Numbered from the stretch's first letter, positions 1 to 6,496 are shown. The stretch is DNA of 7,880 nucleotides from Methylococcaceae bacterium NSP1-2 (GCA_002256685.1 NQJH01000120.1:1-7880); one strand, 5' to 3'. The notes: generated by a model from the sequence alone, not told the origin. A program made the numbers and translations.

Positions 1-925
1 CGCCAAACGCTGTGGGCATGGTAGATAGCCGTAATTCAATTTCTTTTTTCTGTGCACTTTGAGTTTTAATACGCCCATCTTGTGGCAGACGTTTTTCGAT
101 AATATTCATGCGACCCAAAATTTTTAGCCGACTCATCACCGCACCCATAATCGCGGCAGGTAGTTGATAGACATTGTGCAATATACCGTCGATTCTAAAG
201 CGCACATGACCTTGTTTACGGCGTGGTTCGATATGAATATCACTGGCGCGTAAATCAAACGCGTACTGCAATAACCAGTTGACTAGATTAACAATGTGTT
301 GATTATTGGCATCAAGATCACTGGCTTTGCCCAGCTCAATTAACTGTTCAAAATTGTAAATATTACTGCCGGTCTTACTCGTAGAATTGTCGGTCGCGCC
401 TTTTAACGATTTAGCAAAGGCGTAAAATTCGCCTAAATAACGGGTAATTTCATCAGGATTGGCAAAAACCCGCTTGATTTGCCCTGATTGAATTTTAGCT
501 AAATCAATTTCCCAACTGCGAACGAATGGCTCGGCGGTGGCAATCACCACTTCCTCTTTACTGACCCGAATCGGTAGAATTTTATAGTTTGACGCATAAG
601 CGTGGCTGTAAATTAAGGTCACGGCGGCGACATCAATTTTTAATGGATCAATGTAGTAATACGGCAAATCGATTTTTTTTGCCAGCCATCGGGTTAACTC
701 TTCCAACGTAAACGGTTTGCCAAACTGAGTTTGATCGGTAACACCGCATTCAATCAATACGTTTAATGGGTGCTTATTTTGGCTTTTTGAAATAGAGCCA
801 TAGTGCAGACATTTTTCGTAATCGCCAGCGGAAATTAAATTGTCTTCTTGCAACCAATGCAGCACTTGATGAATGCTTAATTTTGCGTCTTTTTGCTGAT
901 TGGCACTGTCTGAATTATTGAGCAT
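1..925 (-). CDS. GspE/PulE/PilB-family secretion or type IV pilus ATPase, N-terminal 308 aa (cut by window edge)
   Basis: This is the start of a hexameric motor ATPase that powers type II secretion or type IV pilus extension at the cytoplasmic face of the inner membrane. In the visible part, residues about 95-170 look like the T2SSE_N/MshEN N-terminal domain (LPIRV, VVIATAEPF). The catalytic half begins with ASDIHIEP (227-234), then VRFRIDG (ending at 247), then RLPQDGR, and stops at STMPTAFG, just before the conserved GE and well before Walker A. ATP binding therefore cannot be checked here. The ATG at 925 is the first possible start, because an in-frame TAG lies two codons upstream; no good Shine-Dalgarno precedes it. 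It is divergent from the adenylate cyclase with a 97-bp gap. PilB, GspE and MshE cannot be separated from this fragment. The family call is very secure. Confidence 0.93.
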   Translation of the reverse strand, partial: MLNNSDSANQQKDAKLSIHQVLHWLQEDNLISAGDYEKCLHYGSISKSQNKHPLNVLIECGVTDQTQFGKPFTLEELTRWLAKKIDLPYYYIDPLKIDVAAVTLIYSHAYASNYKILPIRVSKEEVVIATAEPFVRSWEIDLAKIQSGQIKRVFANPDEITRYLGEFYAFAKSLKGATDNSTSKTGSNIYNFEQLIELGKASDLDANNQHIVNLVNWLLQYAFDLRASDIHIEPRRKQGHVRFRIDGILHNVYQLPAAIMGAVMSRLKILGRMNIIEKRLPQDGRIKTQSAQKKEIELRLSTMPTAFG

Positions 926-1022
926 CGTCTATGAATCGTTGTTGATGGGTGTATTATGGTTTTGATGTTATATCCGTTTACTGAGCTTTGGCTAGCGGTT
1001 AATTCCAAACAAAAGAGGGTTT

Positions 1023-2348
1023 ATGAGTAGTTCTAATGAAACAAACAAAATCGATGTCACTTCGACAGAAATTTTAAATATTGAATCCTATATTCAAAAG
1101 AAAAATACTGCCGTATTAACGATTATGTTTACCGACATAAAAGGCTTTACTGAGCTGACCGAACAAAAAGGCGAACAGTATGCGACACAGTTTAGAAGCC
1201 ATCACGATGCTATTCTAACGCAAGTCATTGAAGAAGAGGGTGCAGGTCTCATCATTAAATTTATTGGTGATGCGGTGATGGCGGTTTTTTCTGAACCCAG
1301 TATTGCGGTGGAACGGGCGTTAAAAATTCAGCAACGCTTAGACGAATTTAATGCCTCTCAACAAGAATTCGCGCCAATAAACGTGCGGATTGGATTACAC
1401 ATGGGGCAGGTTTCTATCGCTAATGCCTTGCAAGCCGATGTGTTTGGACGACACGTCAATAGAGCCGCCAGAATCGAAAGCTTAGCCGATGGCGGACAAA
1501 TTTATTTAAGTTACTCGGTGTTTGTACTGTGGCAAAATCATGGGCGTTATTACTTAAAAGGCATAGAGGAAGCAATTGAAATTTATGAAGTCATTGATCG
1601 TAAAAAAGGTAACCCTAAACCGCCGCTACACGGGCATAAACAACGGGTCGTTTCTAAGTTAGCCGTTGGCATCTTATTAATGCTAGTCACCTTCTCTATC
1701 GCTACGCTAGCGGCTATTTTTTATTATAAAAAAACCGATGTGTATTTTGTGCGTTTTTATCCTGAGGCGATGTATCTGGATAATTCACAGCCTATTGCCT
1801 TGGCAGGACAAAAAACCGATTCATCCAGACAAGTATTAACCAACTTTAAACACGGTAACCATATTGTGCATTATGAAGTCACGCATTCTGAGCGTTATTA
1901 TGCGGATATAACTGTTGATTATGGCGTTAATAGCATCGAATTAAAATTTAAAGACCTGCGCTTACCTAGCCTAAAAAAATTCGTTTCAGCACTGGCAAAA
2001 GAAAGTAGTTTATCCGCAAAAGAAAATTTTAATTATCAACTCTATGGCTATAACGGCGAAAAAATCCCTGTTACTGGTGAAATAAGCCTACAAATAACCA
2101 GCTACCCTGATGACAAAGACAGCGATTTAATTCATGACCAGTATGCAGGTTCATTGAAAATAAATGATAAAGTTTACCCTATTGCCCAGCAAGCATTTAC
2201 GCATAAACGTTCCGACCCCGCAGCACAACGCATTGAACCCGTTCTAATCTACCAAGATGACTACCACGCTTATTATTATAAATATTACGCCGTTCAAACT
2301 ACTTTTGATGTTGAGATTTATGCGGTGTTTAAGCCTGTAATTAATTAA
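1023..2348 (+). CDS. Class III adenylate cyclase, membrane-anchored, with C-terminal extracytoplasmic domain
   Basis: The predicted enzyme converts ATP to cyclic AMP. The catalytic domain spans residues about 30-190. Metal-binding aspartates are D38 (FTDIKGFT) and D83 (FIGDAVMAVF). The adenine-selecting pair is K79 and D139, and the transition-state pair is N146 and R150 (GRHVNRAARI). Their spacing matches mammalian-type class IIIa cyclases, so it should be active as a homodimer and make cAMP rather than cGMP. One membrane helix follows at about 211-235. Residues 237-441 should then lie in the periplasm. The first part of this region (about 238-315) is beta-rich and vaguely PEGA-like; the rest is unrecognised and ends rich in tyrosine (HAYYYKYYAVQ). 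The start ATG is preceded by AGAGGG (1014-1019), closely spaced. It is divergent from the pilus/secretion ATPase gene. Coupling of cAMP to pili is known in other bacteria, but any link here is inference. Confidence 0.93.
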   Translation: MSSSNETNKIDVTSTEILNIESYIQKKNTAVLTIMFTDIKGFTELTEQKGEQYATQFRSHHDAILTQVIEEEGAGLIIKFIGDAVMAVFSEPSIAVERALKIQQRLDEFNASQQEFAPINVRIGLHMGQVSIANALQADVFGRHVNRAARIESLADGGQIYLSYSVFVLWQNHGRYYLKGIEEAIEIYEVIDRKKGNPKPPLHGHKQRVVSKLAVGILLMLVTFSIATLAAIFYYKKTDVYFVRFYPEAMYLDNSQPIALAGQKTDSSRQVLTNFKHGNHIVHYEVTHSERYYADITVDYGVNSIELKFKDLRLPSLKKFVSALAKESSLSAKENFNYQLYGYNGEKIPVTGEISLQITSYPDDKDSDLIHDQYAGSLKINDKVYPIAQQAFTHKRSDPAAQRIEPVLIYQDDYHAYYYKYYAVQTTFDVEIYAVFKPVIN

Positions 2349-2351
2349 CTA

Positions 2352-2378
2352 TACAGACGTTGCAGTGCAACGTCTCTA
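2352..2378. repeat. Palindromic dispersed-type repeat between convergent genes
   Basis: AGACGTTGCA (2355-2364) and TGCAACGTCT (2366-2375) are perfect inverted copies around a single G. A C/C mismatch and two more pairs extend the arms to TA at 2352-2353 and 2377-2378. The palindrome fills the gap between the cyclase stop and the minus-strand gene, whose TAG stop (2376-2378) is the end of the right arm. There is no T-run, so it is not a typical intrinsic terminator. From memory, palindromes built on GAGACGTTGCA/TGCAACGTCTC recur many times in cyanobacterial and Beggiatoa-like genomes; this was not checked. Confidence 0.75.
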
Positions 2379-3674
2379 CTTGGATAATCCGCGTTCCAGC
2401 CATTGCAATAACAGCGCGACCCCTGTTTTAAAATGGGGTGTCGCTGTTATTACCCAACCATTCAATAGTCGCCACAAAACTAAGCCGAATTGATAAGCCT
2501 GTTGTTGAGCACGGTAAGCAAATGGACGCAAAGCGGCAAAATTGACCACTCTATCTTGAACCTTTCCGTGTCGATACAGCCAATGTAATACACCGCTGAC
2601 ATAAAGAAAACACAACGCCAAACCTGTGAAAAACCAAACGAATCGACCTGTCGCGCCCAAGGCTTCACCGGTATGTAACGGCCATAGCCATTCCAAAATT
2701 TTTTCGCCAGTCGCAAATTTGGCAGGATTACGGACTTCTTTGATTTGCCCACTCCAACGATCCACCCACACCGTAGTGAACGGATGGCGATGATTGATTT
2801 CACTGGGCTGGCGTAAGTTGATACGGTAAATACCGGTATCGCCTGCGGGCGTAGTGACACGTCTGAGTTCTGCACGAGGAAACGCACTTCTGGCAATAAA
2901 TTCTGCGGATTCTAAGCCCGTTGGGTGATTATTAGGCTGGGCAGTACTGATAATGACGCGCCCTGTTTCACCGTGTTCCATACCCGATGCACCGAATAAA
3001 GTTTCCAATATTTGAGGATAACTCAATTGTACCCCAGTGAATGCCAACACTAATAACATCGGTGCAATGAATAGCCCCATTAATCGATGTAAATCAAACA
3101 GTAAGCGCATGAGTCCGGCATTATGTCGAACGGTTAATGCTTGCCAAAATTGACGCGCATCTGACCACCACAAATACACACCCGTACTGACCGATACCAA
3201 CAGTAATCCCCCAAACACACCGATAAGTATCCAACCAAATCGATCCAGCCGCAGTTGAGTATGCAAATCCAATACCCAAGTGGTGAATGTCTGCCCCCAA
3301 TAGCGACTGCTCACTACTTCGGCAGTGTAAGGATTGACTGACACCATCAGCGGCGCGTACAGCTCAAAAAAAGTTTCGCTGGGTTTGTCGTACCACGCCG
3401 TCATCATACTGTGCGGGGTGCTGGGCATTTCTAGCGTCCACGCCCCGTGCTGGTCTGGATGCGTGGCTTGCACCGCTGCCATGATTTTATCCAGCGATAG
3501 ACGTTTACCTTGCGGATTTTCAATCACTAACTGCGGATTTAAAAATTCGTCTATCGCTTCGCGGTAAACGCTAACACTACCCGTTAAACCAATCAGGGCG
3601 AAAAAAAATCCCACGATGAGTGCTAAATACAGGTGAATTTTTAACCAAGTGGCACGTTGTAATGCTATTTTCAT
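2376..3674 (-). CDS. PepSY-associated transmembrane (PepSY_TM) family protein
   Basis: This is a 432-aa inner-membrane protein of the PepSY_TM/PiuB type, a family that includes ferric-siderophore and other iron-linked reductases with membrane haem. Numbered from the ATG at 3674, helices lie at about 15-36, 146-167, 199-219 and 343-365, with a large periplasmic region after helix 1 and another between helices 3 and 4. Histidines sit in the usual places: H14 before helix 1, H138 (LHTQLRL), H196 (DLHRLMG), H334 (PLHTGEALG) and H364 (HWLYR). These are plausible haem ligands. The frame is open upstream to a TTG at 3746, but that would place the ispG terminator hairpin inside the coding region, so the ATG is preferred even though it lacks a clear Shine-Dalgarno. 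Iron or haem reduction is inference from family; there is no TonB receptor nearby. The C-terminal 55-60 residues beyond the last helix are unusual. Confidence 0.87.
   Translation of the reverse strand: MKIALQRATWLKIHLYLALIVGFFFALIGLTGSVSVYREAIDEFLNPQLVIENPQGKRLSLDKIMAAVQATHPDQHGAWTLEMPSTPHSMMTAWYDKPSETFFELYAPLMVSVNPYTAEVVSSRYWGQTFTTWVLDLHTQLRLDRFGWILIGVFGGLLLVSVSTGVYLWWSDARQFWQALTVRHNAGLMRLLFDLHRLMGLFIAPMLLVLAFTGVQLSYPQILETLFGASGMEHGETGRVIISTAQPNNHPTGLESAEFIARSAFPRAELRRVTTPAGDTGIYRINLRQPSEINHRHPFTTVWVDRWSGQIKEVRNPAKFATGEKILEWLWPLHTGEALGATGRFVWFFTGLALCFLYVSGVLHWLYRHGKVQDRVVNFAALRPFAYRAQQQAYQFGLVLWRLLNGWVITATPHFKTGVALLLQWLERGLSK
2407..2451. repeat. 17-bp imperfect inverted repeat inside the 3' end of the PepSY_TM gene
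   Basis: The arms at 2407-2423 (AATAACAGCGCGACCCC) and 2435-2451 (GGGGTGTCGCTGTTATT) pair at 15 of 17 positions, with two adjacent mismatches and an 11-base loop containing TTTTAAAA. The repeat encodes part of the tail after the last membrane helix (WVITATPHFKTGVALL). It could be an RNA hairpin protecting the 3' end of the message or a palindromic element absorbed into the reading frame. Confidence 0.7.
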
Positions 3675-3691
3675 GAGGTTATTCGTGTGTG

Positions 3692-3728
3692 AAAAAAAAC
3701 CGCCATGATTTGCAAAATGGCGGTTTTT
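3692..3728 (-). terminator. Intrinsic terminator downstream of ispG (bidirectional sequence)
   Basis: The stem pairs 3695-3706 with 3717-3728: CCGCCAT against ATGGCGG, plus five A-T pairs, around a 10-base loop. Read on the minus strand it ends in eight T residues (complement of 3692-3699), so it is a textbook Rho-independent terminator 25 bases after the ispG stop. The sequence also has TTTTT on the plus side. The PepSY_TM start lies only about 18 bases further on, which leaves little room for a separate promoter. Confidence 0.88.
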
Positions 3729-3752
3729 AATTTTGAGCGGAGACAATGAACC

Positions 3753-4973
3753 TTAGTGAGGCGCGTAATGTGATTCGATATAACGTTGGACGACTTCTTG
3801 AAATTCTTCGGCAATACGGTCGCCTTTCAGCGTCACGGTTTTTTCGCCGTCTTCATAGACAGGGGCAACGGGTGATTCGCCTGTTCCCGGTAAACTAATA
3901 CCAATATTGGCACTTTTACTTTCACCCGGACCATTGACCACGCAACCCATCACCGCAATTTCCATTGTTTCTACACCCGGATATTGCGTGCGCCACACTG
4001 GCATTTGATCGCGTAAATAAGTTTGAATATCCATTGCCAATTTTTGGAAATAATCGCTAGTCGTGCGACCACAACCGGGGCAGGAAATAACCATCGGCGT
4101 AAAGGAACGAAAGCCCATTGTTTGCAAAATTTCTTGCCCGACGATGACTTCTTGGGTTCTCGATGCACCGGGTTCGGGTGTTAAAGAAATCCGAATAGTG
4201 TCGCCTATGCCTTGCTGCATTAACACGGACAACGCCGCCGCAGAAGACACAATCCCTTTAGAACCCATGCCCGCTTCGGTTAAGCCTAAGTGCAAGGCAT
4301 AATCACAACGGCTGGATAAATCTTGATAAATAGCAATTAATTCTTGTACGTTGCTGATTTTGCAGGACAGAATGATTTTATTTTTGCTTAAACCAATTTC
4401 TTCAGCTTTTGCCGCGCTTTCTAATGCCGATAATACGATAGCTTTGCGGGTGACAGCGGCTAACGGTTCGGGTGTTTTCAAGCTACGATTTTCATCTAAT
4501 AAGCGCGTTAAGACCGCTTGATCCAAACTGCCGCCGTTCACGCCAATACGCACCGGTTTATCGTACTGACAAGCAAATTCAACCATTTGTTGAAACTGTG
4601 GATCGCGGCTTTTGCCCCGTCCGACATTACCCGGATTGATACGGTATTTATCTAACGCTGCCGCGCAATCGGGATATTTTTCCAGCAATTTATGCCCGTT
4701 AAAATGAAAGTCCCCGACGATAGGCACGGTACAGTCTTTCTGAATAAGTTGATTTTTAATCTCCGCCACCGCACTGGCTGCTTCTTCAGAATTAACGGTG
4801 ATACGCACTAATTCAGAACCAGCAGTCGCCAATTCAATAATTTGCTTAACAGTGGCGGTGACATTAACGGTGTCGGTATTAGTCATGGATTGCACCACGA
4901 TAGGTGCGCCGCCGCCGACTTTAACATTGCCGACCATGACACCATGGGTAATTTTTCTGATACTGATAGACAT
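3753..4973 (-). CDS. ispG: 4-hydroxy-3-methylbut-2-enyl diphosphate synthase (IspG/GcpE)
   Basis: This cytoplasmic [4Fe-4S] enzyme of the MEP isoprenoid pathway reductively opens methylerythritol cyclodiphosphate to HMBPP, taking electrons from flavodoxin or ferredoxin. At 406 aa it is the single-barrel bacterial form, without the insert seen in plants and chlamydiae. Family landmarks are PIVVQSMTNTDT (24-35), YRINPGNVGRGK (110-121), VRIGVNGGSL (141-150), LHLGLTEAG (227-235) and SLTPEPG. The cluster ligands are all present: C298 and C301 (CPGCGR), C344 (GCVVNGPGE) and E351. The ATG at 4973 follows a perfect minus-strand -10 box; its Shine-Dalgarno is weak (AAGTGAT). It is followed by a strong terminator, so it is probably transcribed largely alone. 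The sequence resembles the beta-proteobacterial and Xanthomonas-like type more than E. coli IspG (372 aa), judged from memory. Confidence 0.98.
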   Translation of the reverse strand: MSISIRKITHGVMVGNVKVGGGAPIVVQSMTNTDTVNVTATVKQIIELATAGSELVRITVNSEEAASAVAEIKNQLIQKDCTVPIVGDFHFNGHKLLEKYPDCAAALDKYRINPGNVGRGKSRDPQFQQMVEFACQYDKPVRIGVNGGSLDQAVLTRLLDENRSLKTPEPLAAVTRKAIVLSALESAAKAEEIGLSKNKIILSCKISNVQELIAIYQDLSSRCDYALHLGLTEAGMGSKGIVSSAAALSVLMQQGIGDTIRISLTPEPGASRTQEVIVGQEILQTMGFRSFTPMVISCPGCGRTTSDYFQKLAMDIQTYLRDQMPVWRTQYPGVETMEIAVMGCVVNGPGESKSANIGISLPGTGESPVAPVYEDGEKTVTLKGDRIAEEFQEVVQRYIESHYAPH

Positions 4974-5006
4974 ATAATCACTTTTGAAAACGAAAAGAAT
5001 TTGCCG

Positions 5007-5012
5007 ATTATA
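5007..5012 (-). promoter_or_regulatory. -10 box of the ispG promoter
   Basis: ATTATA on the plus strand reads TATAAT, a perfect sigma-70 -10 hexamer, on the minus strand. It lies 33 bases upstream of the ispG ATG, giving a leader of about 26 bases. The expected -35 position (about 5030-5035) reads CTACTT, which is poor, so the promoter may need an activator or other contacts. Confidence 0.65.
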
Positions 5013-5062
5013 CGCTATCGCAGAGATAAAAGTAGGGTGGGTCGTTCTGTCTGCTAATTCAT

Positions 5063-5086
5063 TTTCCTTACTGAAAAGTAAGGAAA
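5063..5086. repeat. 10-bp hairpin with GAAA loop in the ispG / 191-aa gene divergent region
   Basis: TTTCCTTACT (5063-5072) and AGTAAGGAAA (5077-5086) pair perfectly around GAAA. The octamer AATTCATT occurs on both sides, at 5056-5063 and 5085-5092. It lies upstream of both divergent promoters, so it is more likely a protein-binding palindrome or a small repeat than a terminator. Confidence 0.6.
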
Positions 5087-5107
5087 TTCATTGTCAAAAC
5101 TTATCTC

Positions 5108-5135
5108 TTGATATTTTTCGAAATACATTTACACT
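5108..5135 (+). promoter_or_regulatory. Candidate sigma-70 promoter for the 191-aa secreted protein gene
   Basis: TTGATA (5108-5113), a 16-base spacer and TACACT (5130-5135) make a moderate sigma-70 match. The start of transcription would fall near 5142, about 33 bases before the ATG at 5175. The -10 box matches 4 of 6 positions. Confidence 0.45.
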
Positions 5136-5137
5136 AC

Positions 5138-5163
5138 TAAAGTATCGATTCGATATTACTTTA
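5138..5163 (+). promoter_or_regulatory. Leader hairpin or operator palindrome abutting the Shine-Dalgarno
   Basis: TAAAG-TATCGA (5138-5148) faces TCGATA-TTA-CTTTA (5150-5163), forming an inverted repeat with a three-base bulge. Its last base is the first base of the AGGAG Shine-Dalgarno at 5163-5167. As RNA it would sit at the very 5' end of the message and could shield the message or limit ribosome access. As DNA it could be an operator. The sequence alone does not decide. Confidence 0.45.
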
Positions 5164-5174
5164 GGAGTCAAACC

Positions 5175-5750
5175 ATGAAAATACATTTACAAACTTTGCT
5201 TGCTGTTTCTGTCACTGCGACTGCTCTTATTGTCGGTAATGCGTGGGCGGAAACCAAAGCTGACTATTTATCGATTAAAAAGACTGAAGTTGAAGTAAAA
5301 AGCAGTGGTGAGCAAAAAAAATTAGAATTAGAAGTTGAAACCCAAGCGACTATTCCTGTTGATGGTAAATCAGGTGCTTTTGGTTATGCGTTTTTAACGG
5401 ATGGAGGCAATAATGCACTAGTTGCCGTGACCCATTTGCCTATAGACGATAGCTCACACGAAAATCCAAGCAGTGGTTTTCACACGCACGTTCTTGATTT
5501 AATGCCGCCGACTAAAGCGTGTGAGGGTGCTAATTTTGAAGTTGATTTGGTAAATTCTGCTAAAAATACGGCGTTTGATGCCGATTACACTTGGAAAGTA
5601 GAAGGGAATGAACTGTCTATTAAAAATGTACCTGTGGCGGATTTAGGCGATGCTGGCGTTGAAACCATCGCTGCGTTTACCTTAAAACCCTTATTAGATG
5701 AAAAAGGTAAGCCGAGTAATCTGTGCGTGACGGTGGTTGATAAAAATTAA
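5175..5750 (+). CDS. Exported (periplasmic) protein of unknown function, 191 aa
   Basis: I do not recognise this family. A clear Sec signal peptide occupies residues 1-25: a basic start (MKIH), a hydrophobic core LLAVSVTATALIV and an AWA cleavage site before E26. The mature part is about 166 aa, looks beta-rich, and has no further membrane segment. Its most conserved-looking stretch is SSGFHTHVLDLMPP (99-112), with an HxH pair (H103, H105) plus H87 and H95, which could bind a metal. Two cysteines, C116 and C184, could form a disulfide in the periplasm. The start is set by AGGAG (5163-5167), seven bases before the ATG. It is divergent from ispG and followed after 91 bp by a membrane protein gene on the same strand. 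Metal binding is inference only. Confidence 0.88.
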   Translation: MKIHLQTLLAVSVTATALIVGNAWAETKADYLSIKKTEVEVKSSGEQKKLELEVETQATIPVDGKSGAFGYAFLTDGGNNALVAVTHLPIDDSSHENPSSGFHTHVLDLMPPTKACEGANFEVDLVNSAKNTAFDADYTWKVEGNELSIKNVPVADLGDAGVETIAAFTLKPLLDEKGKPSNLCVTVVDKN

Positions 5751-5767
5751 TATCAGAATAAAATACA

Positions 5768-5798
5768 GAGTAGGCGTGTGGAGCGCGTCTACTCATTT
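5768..5798 (+). terminator. Weak hairpin after the 191-aa gene
   Basis: GAGTAGGCG (5768-5776) pairs with CGTCTACTC (5786-5794) over nine positions including one G-U pair, followed by ATTTT. It lies 18 bases after the stop codon. The short T-run suggests a partial terminator or processing site; some read-through into the next gene is plausible. Confidence 0.4.
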
Positions 5799-5830
5799 TC
5801 GTTCTGTAGTTCATTGTAAAATATTTAAAC

Positions 5831-5834
5831 AGGA
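5831..5834 (+). promoter_or_regulatory. Shine-Dalgarno that fixes the start of the 131-aa membrane protein
   Basis: AGGA lies seven bases before the ATG at 5842. The same frame is open from an upstream start at 5737, but that start overlaps the end of the preceding gene and would add 35 basic residues without a signal or domain, so the internal ATG is preferred. Confidence 0.65.
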
Positions 5835-5841
5835 TAATATT

Positions 5842-6237
5842 ATGCAAACACAATTTTTTGCATACTTGTGTACTATTTGGTGCCAAAACAAAAAAACAGT
5901 CAGCTTCATCGTAGCACTTTTAATTTTACTTCTATTTGGCGATACCCTATTACCGCTAATCGGACATTGCCTACACCTTCTAATAGAAGTCGTTGAATCG
6001 GTACTTGAACATTTTCTCGAAGCAGCTTTTGGGCTGTCAGCGCGACAAGCACAACTCGTCCTGTTTTATAGTGCCTTTGCAATAGCAGCTTACTTATCAT
6101 GGTATTTTGCACGCAAAGCGTATTTTACGGTACGACACTTAGTTCAAACACACTGGCGTTCAATTAAAACCAGCCCTTGGTTTAAACCATTGCTTATGTT
6201 TGGTGCATTAGGTGCAACTATTTATATTTTTTCCTGA
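5842..6237 (+). CDS. Small integral membrane protein of unknown function, 131 aa
   Basis: I do not recognise this protein. Hydrophobic stretches lie at about 18-41, 70-90 and 114-130. An amphipathic, acidic helix separates the first two (about 42-63, including LIEVVESVLEHFLEAAF). The loop between helices 2 and 3 is basic and carries RKAYFTVRHLVQTHWR, suggesting a cytoplasmic face by the positive-inside rule. Three cysteines (C10, C14, C43) are near or in helix 1; C10 and C14 form CxxxC just before it. There is no signal peptide and no enzyme motif. It follows the exported 191-aa protein by 91 bp on the same strand and may share its transcript. A membrane partner role for that protein is only inference. 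The coding region ends with a terminal helix and a TGA just after FS. Confidence 0.8.
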   Translation: MQTQFFAYLCTIWCQNKKTVSFIVALLILLLFGDTLLPLIGHCLHLLIEVVESVLEHFLEAAFGLSARQAQLVLFYSAFAIAAYLSWYFARKAYFTVRHLVQTHWRSIKTSPWFKPLLMFGALGATIYIFS

Positions 6238-6446
6238 TTGGTAACTGTGCTTGAAGCTCAAGACTAAGCCGTGTTTTACGCGGTTGTTGTGAGTGTATTG
6301 GATAACTGACGTTAGTATTTGATGCTCCCAGAAGCGGCGTTGCCAAACGGTGCTTTTGCGGTGTTTGTGTTTGGCGGTCAGTCAGTCGATTTGATGTAGC
6401 GTGAGGTTGTTGAGGTAAAAACCATTCCATCCGAATACTTTTTAGT

Positions 6447-6496
6447 ATGGTTGAAAAAACCACCGCAAACGGTTTATTTCAACCATTAGTCTTTTT
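6447..6496 (+). terminator. Strong hairpin, probable terminator for the 131-aa gene transcript
   Basis: ATGGTTGAAA (6447-6456) pairs with TTTCAACCAT (6477-6486), and inside it AAACC (6457-6461) pairs with GGTTT (6471-6475), leaving one bulged A and a nine-base loop. TTTTT follows at 6492-6496, five bases after the stem. The gap before the T-run weakens the terminator call; a palindromic repeat is the alternative. Confidence 0.5.

Noticed and set aside
2480..2896. 138-codon minus-strand frame within the PepSY_TM gene
   Set aside because: It is an alternate-frame shadow of a gene with clear family motifs.
3675..3746. Upstream TTG start adding 24 residues to the PepSY_TM protein
   Set aside because: The extension is encoded by the ispG terminator hairpin and T-run, and helix 1 follows naturally from the ATG at 3674.
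5737..5841. Upstream start adding 35 residues to the 131-aa membrane protein
   Set aside because: It overlaps the end of the preceding gene, and the internal ATG has a well-spaced AGGA.
6218..6463. 81-codon minus-strand frame, proline-, glutamine- and basic-rich
   Set aside because: It lacks a Shine-Dalgarno, overlaps the end of the 131-aa gene and the 6447-6486 hairpin, has no recognisable domain, and its composition looks like a chance frame.
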